A stretch of 64,000 nucleotides of DNA from the NCBI RefSeq assembly GCF_900128455.1, contig NZ_LT635783.1:2803338-2867337 (forward strand). Direction: 5' to 3'. Position 1 is the stretch's first letter; each line of letters starts with the position of its first letter. Positions 51,421 through 59,507 of the stretch are shown piece by piece. Made by a program: the position numbers and the translations under genes. Below the pieces are notes generated by a model. That model was not told where the DNA came from. It did no database searches and saw only the letters and a list, made by a program, of their open reading frames with translations. This stretch comes from Bacteroides mediterraneensis. Lineage in GTDB: Bacteria > Bacteroidota > Bacteroidia > Bacteroidales > Bacteroidaceae.

Positions 51421-52626
51421 ATGAATCATTGGAAATCAACTTTGGCCGTGATAGGAATAGGCCAACTCATATCTATTTTAACAAGTACGATTGTTGGCTT
51501 CTCCATTATTTTTTGGATTAGCAACGAATTTAAATCCCCGACAGCTTTATCTCTGGCTATTTTAGCTGGATTTTTACCACAATTTGTATTAGGCTTGTTT
51601 GCCGGGGTCTATGTTGACAGATGGAATCGAAAGAAAACGATGTTTTATTCGGACTTGTTCATCGCGTTCTGTACCCTATGTCTTTTTATTGTGATAACCA
51701 AGGGTTATAAAGACCTTTCTTTTTTTTATCTATTGACTGCTTGTCGTTCAATAGGCAGTACGTTTCATGCACCTGCTTTACAGGCAAGCATCCCTCTACT
51801 GATTCCCAAGCACCATCTTGTCAGGGTATCAGGTTTGTACCATTCCATTCAATCCTTCAGTGAGGTGATAGCTCCCGTTGTAGGGGCAAGCCTCGTTGTT
51901 TGGCTTCCCATACAGTATATTCTGCTCATAGATGTGATCGGAGCTGTTGCTGCTTGTCTGACCTTACTTTGTGTCCAGATTCCTTCTCTTCAAAAAACGA
52001 AAGTTCTTCCAGATTTCAAAAAAGAACTGACGGAATGTTGGCATACCTTGCGGCGTACAATGGGCATTTTGCCTTTATTCGTATGCTTTACGCTGGTGAC
52101 TTTTGTCCTTATGCCTGTTTTTACGTTATTTCCTTTTATGACGCTTCTGCATTTCAACGGAAACATTTTGCAAATGGGAGTTGTGGAAATGGGTTGGGGC
52201 TCAGGGGCATTGTTGGGCGGTTTAGTACTTGCCTGTAAGGCTTTGAAAAGCAAGCAAACATTAGTGATGCATACGGCTTATGTGATATTGGGATTGTATC
52301 TGATTAGCGCCAGTTATTTACCATCAAGCGCATTTATAGGTTTTGTTTGCCTAACATTTACAGGAGGCATAGCCTATTCCATTTACCATGCGCTTTTCAT
52401 CGCTATTATTCAGCAGAACTTGGCTTCGGACATGCTTGGACGGACTTTTTCTCTCATCTTTAGTTTGAGTACCTTTCCATCAATGCTGGGTATCGTAGCT
52501 TCAGGATATTGGGTGGAAGCATGGGGTATCACATCCGTCTTTATGATCAGCGGATGGGTTATCTTTCTGATTGGAGTGGGTGCAAATTTTATTTCTTCAA
52601 TCAAGCAGTTGGATAATTACGCATAG
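51421..52626 (+). CDS. mef(En2): Mef(En2)-like MFS efflux protein
   Basis: A 401-aa major facilitator superfamily transporter with about 12 predicted transmembrane helices, the A-motif-like GVYVDRWNRKKTMFYSDLF after helix 2, and a second half repeat (MGWGSGALLGGLVLACKALKSKQ). Length and context match the macrolide-efflux homologue carried by NBU2, which is placed upstream of the lincosamide gene. Mef proteins export 14- and 15-membered macrolides. Activity in this strain is not shown. The 51094-51420 gap before it holds only short AT-rich DNA. Confidence 0.88.
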   Translation: MNHWKSTLAVIGIGQLISILTSTIVGFSIIFWISNEFKSPTALSLAILAGFLPQFVLGLFAGVYVDRWNRKKTMFYSDLFIAFCTLCLFIVITKGYKDLSFFYLLTACRSIGSTFHAPALQASIPLLIPKHHLVRVSGLYHSIQSFSEVIAPVVGASLVVWLPIQYILLIDVIGAVAACLTLLCVQIPSLQKTKVLPDFKKELTECWHTLRRTMGILPLFVCFTLVTFVLMPVFTLFPFMTLLHFNGNILQMGVVEMGWGSGALLGGLVLACKALKSKQTLVMHTAYVILGLYLISASYLPSSAFIGFVCLTFTGGIAYSIYHALFIAIIQQNLASDMLGRTFSLIFSLSTFPSMLGIVASGYWVEAWGITSVFMISGWVIFLIGVGANFISSIKQLDNYA

Positions 52627-52650
52627 TATTATTTATTAAAGAATTATTAT

Positions 52651-53163
52651 ATGACAAAGAAAGAACACACTACGATTACAGAGTTATTTCAAGTTTTGGA
52701 CTTGTTGGAAAGCCTGGACATGCAGTTTTGGTTGGATGGAGGCTGGGGAGTGGATGTCTTGTACGGACAGCAAACCCGCTTGCATAGAGATATTGACATT
52801 GATTTTGATGCCAATTATACAGACCAACTCCTTGATCTTTTGCAGGAGAGAGGATATCAAATTGAAACAAATTGGTTGCCCACCCGTATGGAACTGTATA
52901 GCAAAGAATTAGGCTATATTGATATCCATCCTTTTGTCTTGAATGCGGACGGCACTTCCAAACAAGCCGACTTGGATGGAGGCTGGTATGAATTTCAACC
53001 GGACTATTTTGGAACAGCAGTCTTTGAAGGCAGAAGCATCCCTTGCATTTCTGCAAAAGGGCAACAAGTATTCCATTCGGGCTACGATTTAAGAGAGAAG
53101 GATATTCACGATTTATCTATAATTAAACAATGTATAACAACAATGAGCCTAACAATTAGATAA
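52651..53163 (+). CDS. lnu(AN2): Lincosamide nucleotidyltransferase Lnu(AN2)-like
   Basis: A 170-aa nucleotidyltransferase. WLDGGWGVDVLYGQQTRLHRDIDIDFD carries the GG-W-x(n)-D-x-D active-site pattern of the lincosamide O-nucleotidyltransferase (LinA) family. YIDIHPFVLN and the C-terminal region fit the same group. It would adenylylate lincomycin or clindamycin. It starts 24 bp after mef. Length and neighbours match the NBU2 gene linAN2. Confidence 0.92.
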   Translation: MTKKEHTTITELFQVLDLLESLDMQFWLDGGWGVDVLYGQQTRLHRDIDIDFDANYTDQLLDLLQERGYQIETNWLPTRMELYSKELGYIDIHPFVLNADGTSKQADLDGGWYEFQPDYFGTAVFEGRSIPCISAKGQQVFHSGYDLREKDIHDLSIIKQCITTMSLTIR

Positions 53164-53173
53164 GAACAAGAAA

Positions 53174-53537
53174 ATGACAGAAAAACAAATTGTCTGGTAT
53201 ATCTTACTTACAGAAGTAAAGATAGACAGTGACACCCAGTCTGTCACATCCCTGAGTGTAGCTCCATTGGCAGTCTTGCCGGAATTCCAGCGTAAGGGAA
53301 TTGGGGGGGATGTTGATTCAGTAAGCCCATCAGAGGGCAGCACTTTTGGGTTACGGCACAGCAGTCGTATTGGGGCATAAAGAGTATTATCCTCGATTTG
53401 GCTATCGCAAGGCTATCGATTTAGGAATTGAATTTCCTTTCGAAGTCTCTCATGAATATTGCATGGTGGCTGAATTAATACCTGGAGCTACTGAGAATGT
53501 GAAAGGTATGGTTTGTTATCCAACTGACTTTAAATAG
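53174..53537 (+). pseudogene. Degenerate GNAT acetyltransferase gene
   Basis: VTSLSVAPLAVLPEFQRKGIGG is a GNAT acetyl-CoA-binding signature, but the frame shifts in a run of seven G (53303-53309). Removing one G gives GGMLIQ, then a TAA stop (53322-53324), then AHQRAALLGYGTAVVLGHKEYYPRFGYRKA in the same frame. The N terminus is also shorter than usual. The gene is therefore broken at least twice. Confidence 0.85.
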
Positions 53538-53565
53538 TTTAACAAGTAAAATTCATTATATAACT

Positions 53566-53594
53566 CGGACTGGGTATTTCAATTTCCCAGTCCG
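53566..53594. terminator. Bidirectional terminator
   Basis: A perfect 9-bp stem (CGGACTGGG with CCCAGTCCG) between the convergent acetyltransferase pseudogene and the SnoaL-like gene. Confidence 0.8.
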
Positions 53595-53608
53595 TATTCT
53601 GATAGTAC

Positions 53609-53962
53609 TTATTCAATTGGAAGATTGTGTTGCTTCAAGAATGAAAGTTTATCCCAATACCCTCTTTGAAAGACGATTTTGTTATCTTTTACATGAAAAA
53701 ATCCGCATCCACGAAGTCCAAGAGAGTCTTTCCATTCCATGATAGCCCATTCGCCATCTTCAAAAATATTTTCCACCATACAAACCATTTTAGCAGTGGC
53801 AAATTCATTCACAAACATTTTGTAGATTGATTCTTTACCTATTATTGGTTCGTTTGCGACTTGATGATTTACTGCATTAGTAGCATACAGCTCTGCTATA
53901 TGATAAGCATCTGCTTTGTTAAAGCAATCTATCCATTTTTCCAAAACTTCTTTAGGCTTCAT
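53609..53962 (-). CDS. SnoaL/NTF2-like small protein
   Basis: A 117-aa protein with the NTF2-fold pattern: EVLEKWIDCFNKADAYHIAELYATNAVNHQV (helix, turn, helix and acidic pocket), followed by strands GEWAIMEWKDSLGLRGCGFFHVKDNKIVFQRGYWD. Such proteins act as small cyclases, isomerases or ligand-binding proteins; the substrate is unknown. It is cargo in the NBU2-type element. Confidence 0.78.
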   Translation of the reverse strand: MKPKEVLEKWIDCFNKADAYHIAELYATNAVNHQVANEPIIGKESIYKMFVNEFATAKMVCMVENIFEDGEWAIMEWKDSLGLRGCGFFHVKDNKIVFQRGYWDKLSFLKQHNLPIE

Positions 53963-54050
53963 TTTTTATAAATTCTTAGGATTTTGATTCTGTAATAAAA
54001 ACAATCTGTTTGGATGCATAGATACTTGATTTTATTAATAATAGGCTATT

Positions 54051-55454
54051 CTATATTCTAAATCCTCTGGATTTTTGCTCTCTCTGCACCGAGTTACGTA
54101 GATTCTGCTGTAACTTTTCCCATTGTTCCTTAAACCATTGTACTATGGGTTGTCGGTTTATGGTCAGCATAAGCTTACCACTATCCATCGGATGTTTCTC
54201 AACCCTAAAAATATCATTCTTGATGTCAAATTTCCACCTGTGTTCTTCGGAATAAATTTTGCCACTACATTGTATGGATTCTTTCTTTGTCAAGAGGTTT
54301 TCTATCATGTCTTTGGTAAACCCGATAACAGCGCATAATTTTTCCATTCTCAACATCTCTTTGAACATGGGAAACCATTTGTGGGCTTTTTCAAGCAAGG
54401 TGCTCAATCGTGATATTTCCTTGTCTTTGGCTTCAAGTTCTTGATTATGTATTCTTTGAAGATTACGAATTTGTCTGCTATGCTGTTCCTGTATTTGTTG
54501 TATCTGAATTTTTAATTCATCAGTAGCTTTGTCCCGTTTGGTAATTTCCTGATGTAGCTGCTCGATGTGATGTTCCAGTTCTTTCAGCTTACCGCTTCCG
54601 AAAAGAGAACCTACACCGCTTGCTATGGCGGTAGCAGCATTGGTGGCTGTTTTCTTTAGTTTGTCCGTGCGTATCTCTGCTTTTACCTGTTTGAGTTCCT
54701 GTTCGGCAAGGCTTACTTGTTGTTCCTTGTGTCGCTTGGTTTCCTCTATACGTTGCAGTTCGGCTTTCTGCTTCTCAATGATGAAATCATTTCGTTCCAG
54801 ATGCTCTTTACCTGTGACAGCTTTTGCCTGTCCACGTTCCATCAGGAGAATATCGGAAGCAAGGGTCTGCATGGTTGCCATATCCTCGTCATTGAGCTTT
54901 CGGCTCTTTCCAGTTTCATGGTTCATCCAGTCGAATACGACATGAGCATGATAATTTGGTTTGAACCATCTGTTACCGACTTGGAAGCTCTCCTTGTCTT
55001 CTGCTTCCGGCTGACCGTTCAGCCAATGCCCTTCGTCTTTATGCAGGAAAATCTGTAGCGGAGTGATGCCCCAGCGTCTTTGGCACTCTTCACCGAATTT
55101 GCGTACATCAGCCAGTGTGGTGTCCGGTCTGATAAGCAATACTCCTTCACGGATGGGTGAGCATCCCGCCACCTTGATAATCTTTCCATTCTTTCCCTTG
55201 CGTTCCCTTTCCTTTTCCTGCATGGCACGTCCGGTCTTTTCCTTGACCATCCGTTTGATATTTTCATAGTGCGCCTGCAGGTCAGGACTGCCGAAGTCCG
55301 GGTTTATCCACTGCTCGTTATCGGCAGTAAGTTCGGGCACGATGTAGATTTGAGATTTGCCGATATTGCGCATATACTCGGCAGTTCTCCGGTTATGAGC
55401 CCCGCTTGATGTAACTCTGCAGGGCTTGATATGTATGCTTGACTTTGTTGCCAT
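54051..55454 (-). CDS. mobN2: Mobilization relaxase MobN2 (MobV/Pre family)
   Basis: A 467-aa relaxase. The N-terminal domain includes AHNRRTAEYMRNIGKSQIY and the histidine pair in FKPNYHAHVVFDWMNHETG, typical of Mob/Pre proteins that nick oriT. The second half is long coiled coil (about 225-370) and a C-terminal basic region. It lets the excised circle be mobilized by a helper conjugative transposon. A hairpin-rich region just upstream of its start (55500-55680) is the probable oriT. Confidence 0.9.
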   Translation of the reverse strand: MATKSSIHIKPCRVTSSGAHNRRTAEYMRNIGKSQIYIVPELTADNEQWINPDFGSPDLQAHYENIKRMVKEKTGRAMQEKERERKGKNGKIIKVAGCSPIREGVLLIRPDTTLADVRKFGEECQRRWGITPLQIFLHKDEGHWLNGQPEAEDKESFQVGNRWFKPNYHAHVVFDWMNHETGKSRKLNDEDMATMQTLASDILLMERGQAKAVTGKEHLERNDFIIEKQKAELQRIEETKRHKEQQVSLAEQELKQVKAEIRTDKLKKTATNAATAIASGVGSLFGSGKLKELEHHIEQLHQEITKRDKATDELKIQIQQIQEQHSRQIRNLQRIHNQELEAKDKEISRLSTLLEKAHKWFPMFKEMLRMEKLCAVIGFTKDMIENLLTKKESIQCSGKIYSEEHRWKFDIKNDIFRVEKHPMDSGKLMLTINRQPIVQWFKEQWEKLQQNLRNSVQREQKSRGFRI

Positions 55455-55608
55455 ATTCTTAAATTTTGATTCGGATTGTTGATAAAATATTCTGTTGTCT
55501 GCTCATTGCCGCACAGGGTTCTTAGGGGTGTAGCCCATAAGCGGAGATTGCAAAGAGAGGGTCACTCTTTGCTCGGGGTTCTCAGGGGAGAAACGCCCTG
55601 AGTGGGTC

Positions 55609-55680
55609 ATTAGGGCAAAGCCCTAATCCCCTCGGGAGAGCCCACAACTACGTAAGCGAAGCGTGTAGTTATAGTGGGCT
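55609..55680. other. oriT candidate with two hairpins
   Basis: The first hairpin is ATTAGGGC-AAA-GCCCTAAT (55609-55627). The second pairs AGCCCAC-AACTAC (55639-55651) with GTAGTT-ATA-GTGGGCT (55665-55680). It lies upstream of the relaxase gene, as in NBU elements. The nick site is not identified. Confidence 0.65.
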
Positions 55681-56638
55681 ATAACCGGAAGCTTTTCGGT
55701 TTCTTGGATAGCGTATCATTCCTCTTTTTGACAGATTGCGATTGCTCTTTCCTATCGGCTATTCGTTTCTGTAAATATTCGTTCAGATCTTTACATCCAC
55801 TGTAGATTTGCGAGGCGTCACGTATATACCGAGTAGCATCATACTCCTTTCGGATTTGCTGTATTGCTTCCATTCCTGCACGGTCATTGTCAAAGAAACA
55901 GTGGATGCGCTCATAGCTTCCCAACGGATAGAGTGCCTTGGGAACATTGGCTACGGAATTAAGAACTATGTAATCCTGTCTGTCGAAGTCGGGTGATTGC
56001 GGACAGTTTTCCAGCCTTAAGGTAAGAAAAGAAAGGTAATCCATAAATCCCTCAAAAACGTAACATGCACTCCTTGGCTTTCCTGACTGTCTGATATGGG
56101 ATATTTCTTTTGGTGCGATACATCCCTTGAAATATCGGTTGCGGATTTCATAACCTCCAGATATGTTTGGAAAGGCAATGGCGAAATACCGTTTGCCGTT
56201 GTGGGTGAAACGGGCTTCCTTACATTCTCTTTTCGCCAGTGCCGTGTTTATCCCTCTTTCCTGTAGGTAGGCAAGCAGGGCAGGAGAAGCCAGCAGCACA
56301 ATGTCCAATTGCTGAAAACTCGGTTCGGAAAATGATTGCTTGCCAAAAGAGAAAGACACGGGATGTATGTGTGGTGTCTGTTCCTCGATTTTCTGTAGAA
56401 GATAAGGTACATAGTCGGAACAGTAAAGTTCCTGTGCCAGTGCAATGATATTTCCACCTTTACCAATTGCAAAATCATACCATTGGTTGCGCTCGATATT
56501 CACTTTGAACGAGGGCTCTGTCTCTTCCCGTAACGGGGATTTATACCACAGGTTGATACCTTGCTGCTTGACGGGAGAATGTCCCAAACTGTACAGAAAA
56601 TCCGCTATCCTGATTTGTTTTGCTGTTTGTATATCCAT
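55679..56638 (-). CDS. prmN2: Primase of the NBU2-type element (PrmN2)
   Basis: A 319-aa protein with a DnaG-like N-terminal domain (WYKSPLREETEPSFKVNIERNQWYDFAIGKGGNII) and a Toprim domain (CYVFEGFMDYLSFL, then RIHCFFDNDRAGMEAI). The CHC2 zinc-ligand positions are not cysteines here (SPLR in place of CPFH), so the domain appears to have lost zinc binding, as in some small plasmid primases. It would prime replication of the mobilized single strand or circular form. Confidence 0.85.
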   Translation of the reverse strand: MDIQTAKQIRIADFLYSLGHSPVKQQGINLWYKSPLREETEPSFKVNIERNQWYDFAIGKGGNIIALAQELYCSDYVPYLLQKIEEQTPHIHPVSFSFGKQSFSEPSFQQLDIVLLASPALLAYLQERGINTALAKRECKEARFTHNGKRYFAIAFPNISGGYEIRNRYFKGCIAPKEISHIRQSGKPRSACYVFEGFMDYLSFLTLRLENCPQSPDFDRQDYIVLNSVANVPKALYPLGSYERIHCFFDNDRAGMEAIQQIRKEYDATRYIRDASQIYSGCKDLNEYLQKRIADRKEQSQSVKKRNDTLSKKPKSFRL

Positions 56639-56718
56639 AATAAGATGAGTGTTTGAATAATGGTTGGAATATTTATTTCTCTTTTCGCCCGTACCTTTTT
56701 ATGAAGTACGGTCTGTAT

Positions 56719-56840
56719 AATCACTTCACTTTATTTTCGTATATATAGAATACGGTAATAAAGTGAAGCGGTTTTACATTCTCTGCAACCGCTTCGCTTT
56801 ATCCTTAATATATAGACCTGCCGAATAAAGTGAAGTGATT
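56719..56840. repeat. AATAAAGTGAAG repeat cluster, candidate replication origin
   Basis: AATCACTTCACTTTATT (56719-56735) and its exact complement (56824-56840) flank a second, imperfect pair based on AAAGTGAAGCGGTT (about 56757-56773 and 56787-56802). So four copies of the motif AAAGTGAAG lie in alternating orientation between the RepA-like and primase genes. Such an array could bind a replication initiator. Confidence 0.7.
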
Positions 56841-56854
56841 ACAAGTTAGACGGT

Positions 56855-57946
56855 CTAATAGTGAAAGTCCGGCTTGAACGTGTATTTCCTGCCGTTCTCC
56901 TGTACTATCATCCGTTTGTTCCGGAGCATGATGATAAGTGATACCGCCTTTTGATGGTTCAGTTTTACACCTACCGACATATATGCCTTGACTAAGGCGG
57001 TTTCCAGATCCTTGTAGCCGTATTCCTCTTTTAGCCCGAAAGCCGCTTCCAGTGCTATGCGGTGCTGTTGTTCGGTAATATGCCTGTAAGGGTCGAACTT
57101 TTCCTCTTCCGGTCTTCCCGGTTTCTTCGCTTCGGGTCTGTACCCCTCTATGAGTTCAGGCAATGCATTGTCGTTGATACGGAAAGCGAAAGGCTCGAAA
57201 TCCATTGCACGGATGTGCATGGCTGAAACATTGCTTATATCCCCGTTGCTCTTGTCCTTTTCCACCAGCAGAACGGTTTCCGCCTTGTTGTTCAGCTCCG
57301 TACCGATATGCCCTCTTGCGTTTTCATCGCCTTTGTTCTGGTGGAGTATCGTATGGATGTGTATCTGCCTGTCATCCGTCCACTGCATCAGTTTGGATAT
57401 GATGCGTGTCGATTCTCCCGGACTGTTGATGTCATATACCATATCACGGATGCCGTCTATGATTACAAGCCCTATGTCCGGTGTATTATAGATAGCCTGT
57501 TCGACAATCCTGATGCGCTGCTCGGGCGTGTATTTCCTCAAAGCGAGAAACTCCAGATGTTCATTGTCCCTGTCATCAGGAAGACCGGCCAGCCGTAAAA
57601 TACGTTTCATGACTTTCAGACAGTGATAATGGCTTTGTTCTGTGTCCACATAAAGAATCTTCCTTTTATCTTCCGGAAGTTCTGCCACATACCGCAGTAC
57701 CGTACCGTTTTTCAATGCGGCGGCTACGATAGCCGATACATTGAAAGTCTTTTTACTCTTGGCTTTGCCGATGGATGCACTGAAATTGCCCAGTGTACCA
57801 ATGACCGAACCTTGCACTTTTAGAATCTCAGGTGCTTTCTCGTAGATTTTCGACAGGCTCAGGCGTGAAGCTTGCCAAAGGATTATTGCCTGTTCTGCCG
57901 AAATCTCCTTTATTTCTTTCATATAGTCCATAAGCATACCTCCCAT
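56855..57946 (-). CDS. RepA/DnaB-like AAA ATPase
   Basis: About 358-363 aa. The P-loop is the variant IGKAKSKKT (about residues 60-68), and Walker B is IGLVIIDGIRDMV; both are typical of the RepA/AAA_25 hexameric helicase group. The start at 57946 overlaps the upstream stop as TAATG; the ATG at 57931 has a GGAGG about 7 nt upstream and may be the true start (MDYMKEIKEIS). It probably unwinds or initiates replication of the excised element, in one operon with the HTH gene. Confidence 0.82.
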   Translation of the reverse strand: MGGMLMDYMKEIKEISAEQAIILWQASRLSLSKIYEKAPEILKVQGSVIGTLGNFSASIGKAKSKKTFNVSAIVAAALKNGTVLRYVAELPEDKRKILYVDTEQSHYHCLKVMKRILRLAGLPDDRDNEHLEFLALRKYTPEQRIRIVEQAIYNTPDIGLVIIDGIRDMVYDINSPGESTRIISKLMQWTDDRQIHIHTILHQNKGDENARGHIGTELNNKAETVLLVEKDKSNGDISNVSAMHIRAMDFEPFAFRINDNALPELIEGYRPEAKKPGRPEEEKFDPYRHITEQQHRIALEAAFGLKEEYGYKDLETALVKAYMSVGVKLNHQKAVSLIIMLRNKRMIVQENGRKYTFKPDFHY

Positions 57947-58254
57947 TATTTCCGTCCTCCTGTTTTCTTCCCGGCAAGCTCAAGAGCCAATTCCGCATCT
58001 ACGATAATCTTGCGCCCTATCTGGGTAATCGCCTTGTCTATCTTTCCGCTTTTCTTTATGCGGTTGGCGGTAGGCAGGCTGCACCCGAACAGCTTGGCTA
58101 TGCCGAGTATTCCGTACACATACTTCCTGCCTGTGTCCGTTACGGGCTGCGGCTGCGCTTCCGGCTGACCGGATGCGTGCCTGCTTAACATGATGAACTC
58201 TTCGCCTGTCATCTGCCAGACGGGTTTGGATAATAATTCTTGGATATTTGTCAT
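57946..58254 (-). CDS. Excisionase-type HTH protein
   Basis: A 102-aa protein with a MerR/excisionase-like winged HTH: YVYGILGIAKLFGCSLPTANRIKKSGKIDKAITQIGRKIIVDAEL. Proteins of this type in NBU elements are thought to act as excision or replication control factors. It starts the operon that leads into the RepA-like ATPase, overlapping by 1 nt. Confidence 0.82.
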   Translation of the reverse strand: MTNIQELLSKPVWQMTGEEFIMLSRHASGQPEAQPQPVTDTGRKYVYGILGIAKLFGCSLPTANRIKKSGKIDKAITQIGRKIIVDAELALELAGKKTGGRK

Positions 58255-58410
58255 AGTCCAATCTAATTAGTCGTTAAACAATCAGCCCTGCGCACTGGCT
58301 GTTATTTCTGTTCTCGAACGATGCAAAATTAGATATGGATACGGGTGGTAAGGATGGGGATGATATAATCTGAATTTCGTTGTATCTTATTGAATATCAG
58401 ATAATAAAAA

Positions 58411-58438
58411 TACCACTCAAAAATTAATTTGAGTGGTA
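58411..58438 (-). terminator. Terminator of the leftward coiled-coil gene
   Basis: A perfect 11-bp stem (TACCACTCAAA with TTTGAGTGGTA), with a T-rich run after it in the leftward direction (TATTTTTATT on the minus strand). Confidence 0.8.
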
Positions 58439-58477
58439 AAAGTGGAACTTTCGTAAAGTATCAGGATATATCACGGA

Positions 58478-59497
58478 TTATCTGAATATATGTTCCATTT
58501 CCTTGGCGAAATTTTGGTTGCTGTCACTGGGGAAATCTGAAACAGGCTCCTTGTACTTGGATTTGTAGTAGCTGTCGTCAATATCCAGCAGTTTCAGTAT
58601 TCTGTCTTTCCATTTGTCCCTGTCCTGTTTGGAGAGTTTCTCGCTCATCAGGAATATCAGATAGCATACACGTATTTTCTCTCTCGGTTTTATTTTCAGC
58701 TTACAGTTGCAGGGGTGAAGATTCATATTGGCATAGAAATCCAGTGCGGAAATTTCTTCGAACTGTTCTCCTATGCACACCTCATGAATGAGCGAAAGTA
58801 ATTTCATGCTGAAATATTCCTGTTGTTCTTCTGTCGTTTCCTGCTGACTGATTGGCTCGCTTGATTTATTCTCTTGCTTTCCGTCAGGAATGTATTTCTT
58901 CAATATATCCAGAAAAAGGCAGCTTTGACGGTATATGTCCGCACAACAGTTCTTCATGTATTGGAATGCCTCTGTTCTTGCAGCCTTTTGCTGATCATAG
59001 AGTTTGTTCAGTTTGGCTTTTTCCCTGTCATATTCAGCCTTGCAGCGTTCATATTCTTTCTCTGCCTGTTTTTCCTCTTCGGCTGTATGCTCCCTGTAAC
59101 CAATGGAATCATACCTGTTGTTGGCTTCATTCAGCGGCTTGCTCAGACTTCTTGTAACATCCAGCTGGGCTTCAATTTCCTGAGAATACCTTTCCATGTG
59201 CTGATAGCAAGCATGTTCTATGGCTCTGTCACTTAACGGGCGTATCTCATAAGCCTGTATGCTCTTTTCTATTTCAGTTTTCAGGCTGTTGAGTATCAAG
59301 GTGTATTGCTCTTTTTGCTTGTCAAGCACCAGTTCAAGGATAGCGGCTTCAAAGGATTTCATGTCATTATACTCCTGATAGAAATCCGATATGAATTTCT
59401 GCCTGTCAAAAGAAAAAGCGTAATTATCTATATAGTCTCTGTATATTCTGTTGAGTTCTCCATATTGGGGAATCATCGTCTGTATCTTTCCTGCCAT
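58478..59497 (-). CDS. Coiled-coil protein with RteC-like C-terminal domain
   Basis: About 339 aa from the ATG at 59497 (MAGKIQTMIPQYGELNRIYRDYI); an upstream in-frame ATG at 59530 lies inside the preceding gene. The middle is coiled coil (about 155-185, EEEKQAEKEYERCKAEYDREKAKLNKL). The C terminus (FYANMNLHPCNCKLKIKPREKIRVCYLIFLMSEKLSKQDRDKW) resembles the DNA-binding domain of RteC, which controls excision in Bacteroides conjugative transposons. A regulatory role in excision is inferred. Confidence 0.65.
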   Translation of the reverse strand: MAGKIQTMIPQYGELNRIYRDYIDNYAFSFDRQKFISDFYQEYNDMKSFEAAILELVLDKQKEQYTLILNSLKTEIEKSIQAYEIRPLSDRAIEHACYQHMERYSQEIEAQLDVTRSLSKPLNEANNRYDSIGYREHTAEEEKQAEKEYERCKAEYDREKAKLNKLYDQQKAARTEAFQYMKNCCADIYRQSCLFLDILKKYIPDGKQENKSSEPISQQETTEEQQEYFSMKLLSLIHEVCIGEQFEEISALDFYANMNLHPCNCKLKIKPREKIRVCYLIFLMSEKLSKQDRDKWKDRILKLLDIDDSYYKSKYKEPVSDFPSDSNQNFAKEMEHIFR

Positions 59498-59507
59498 ATA
59501 CTTTATA

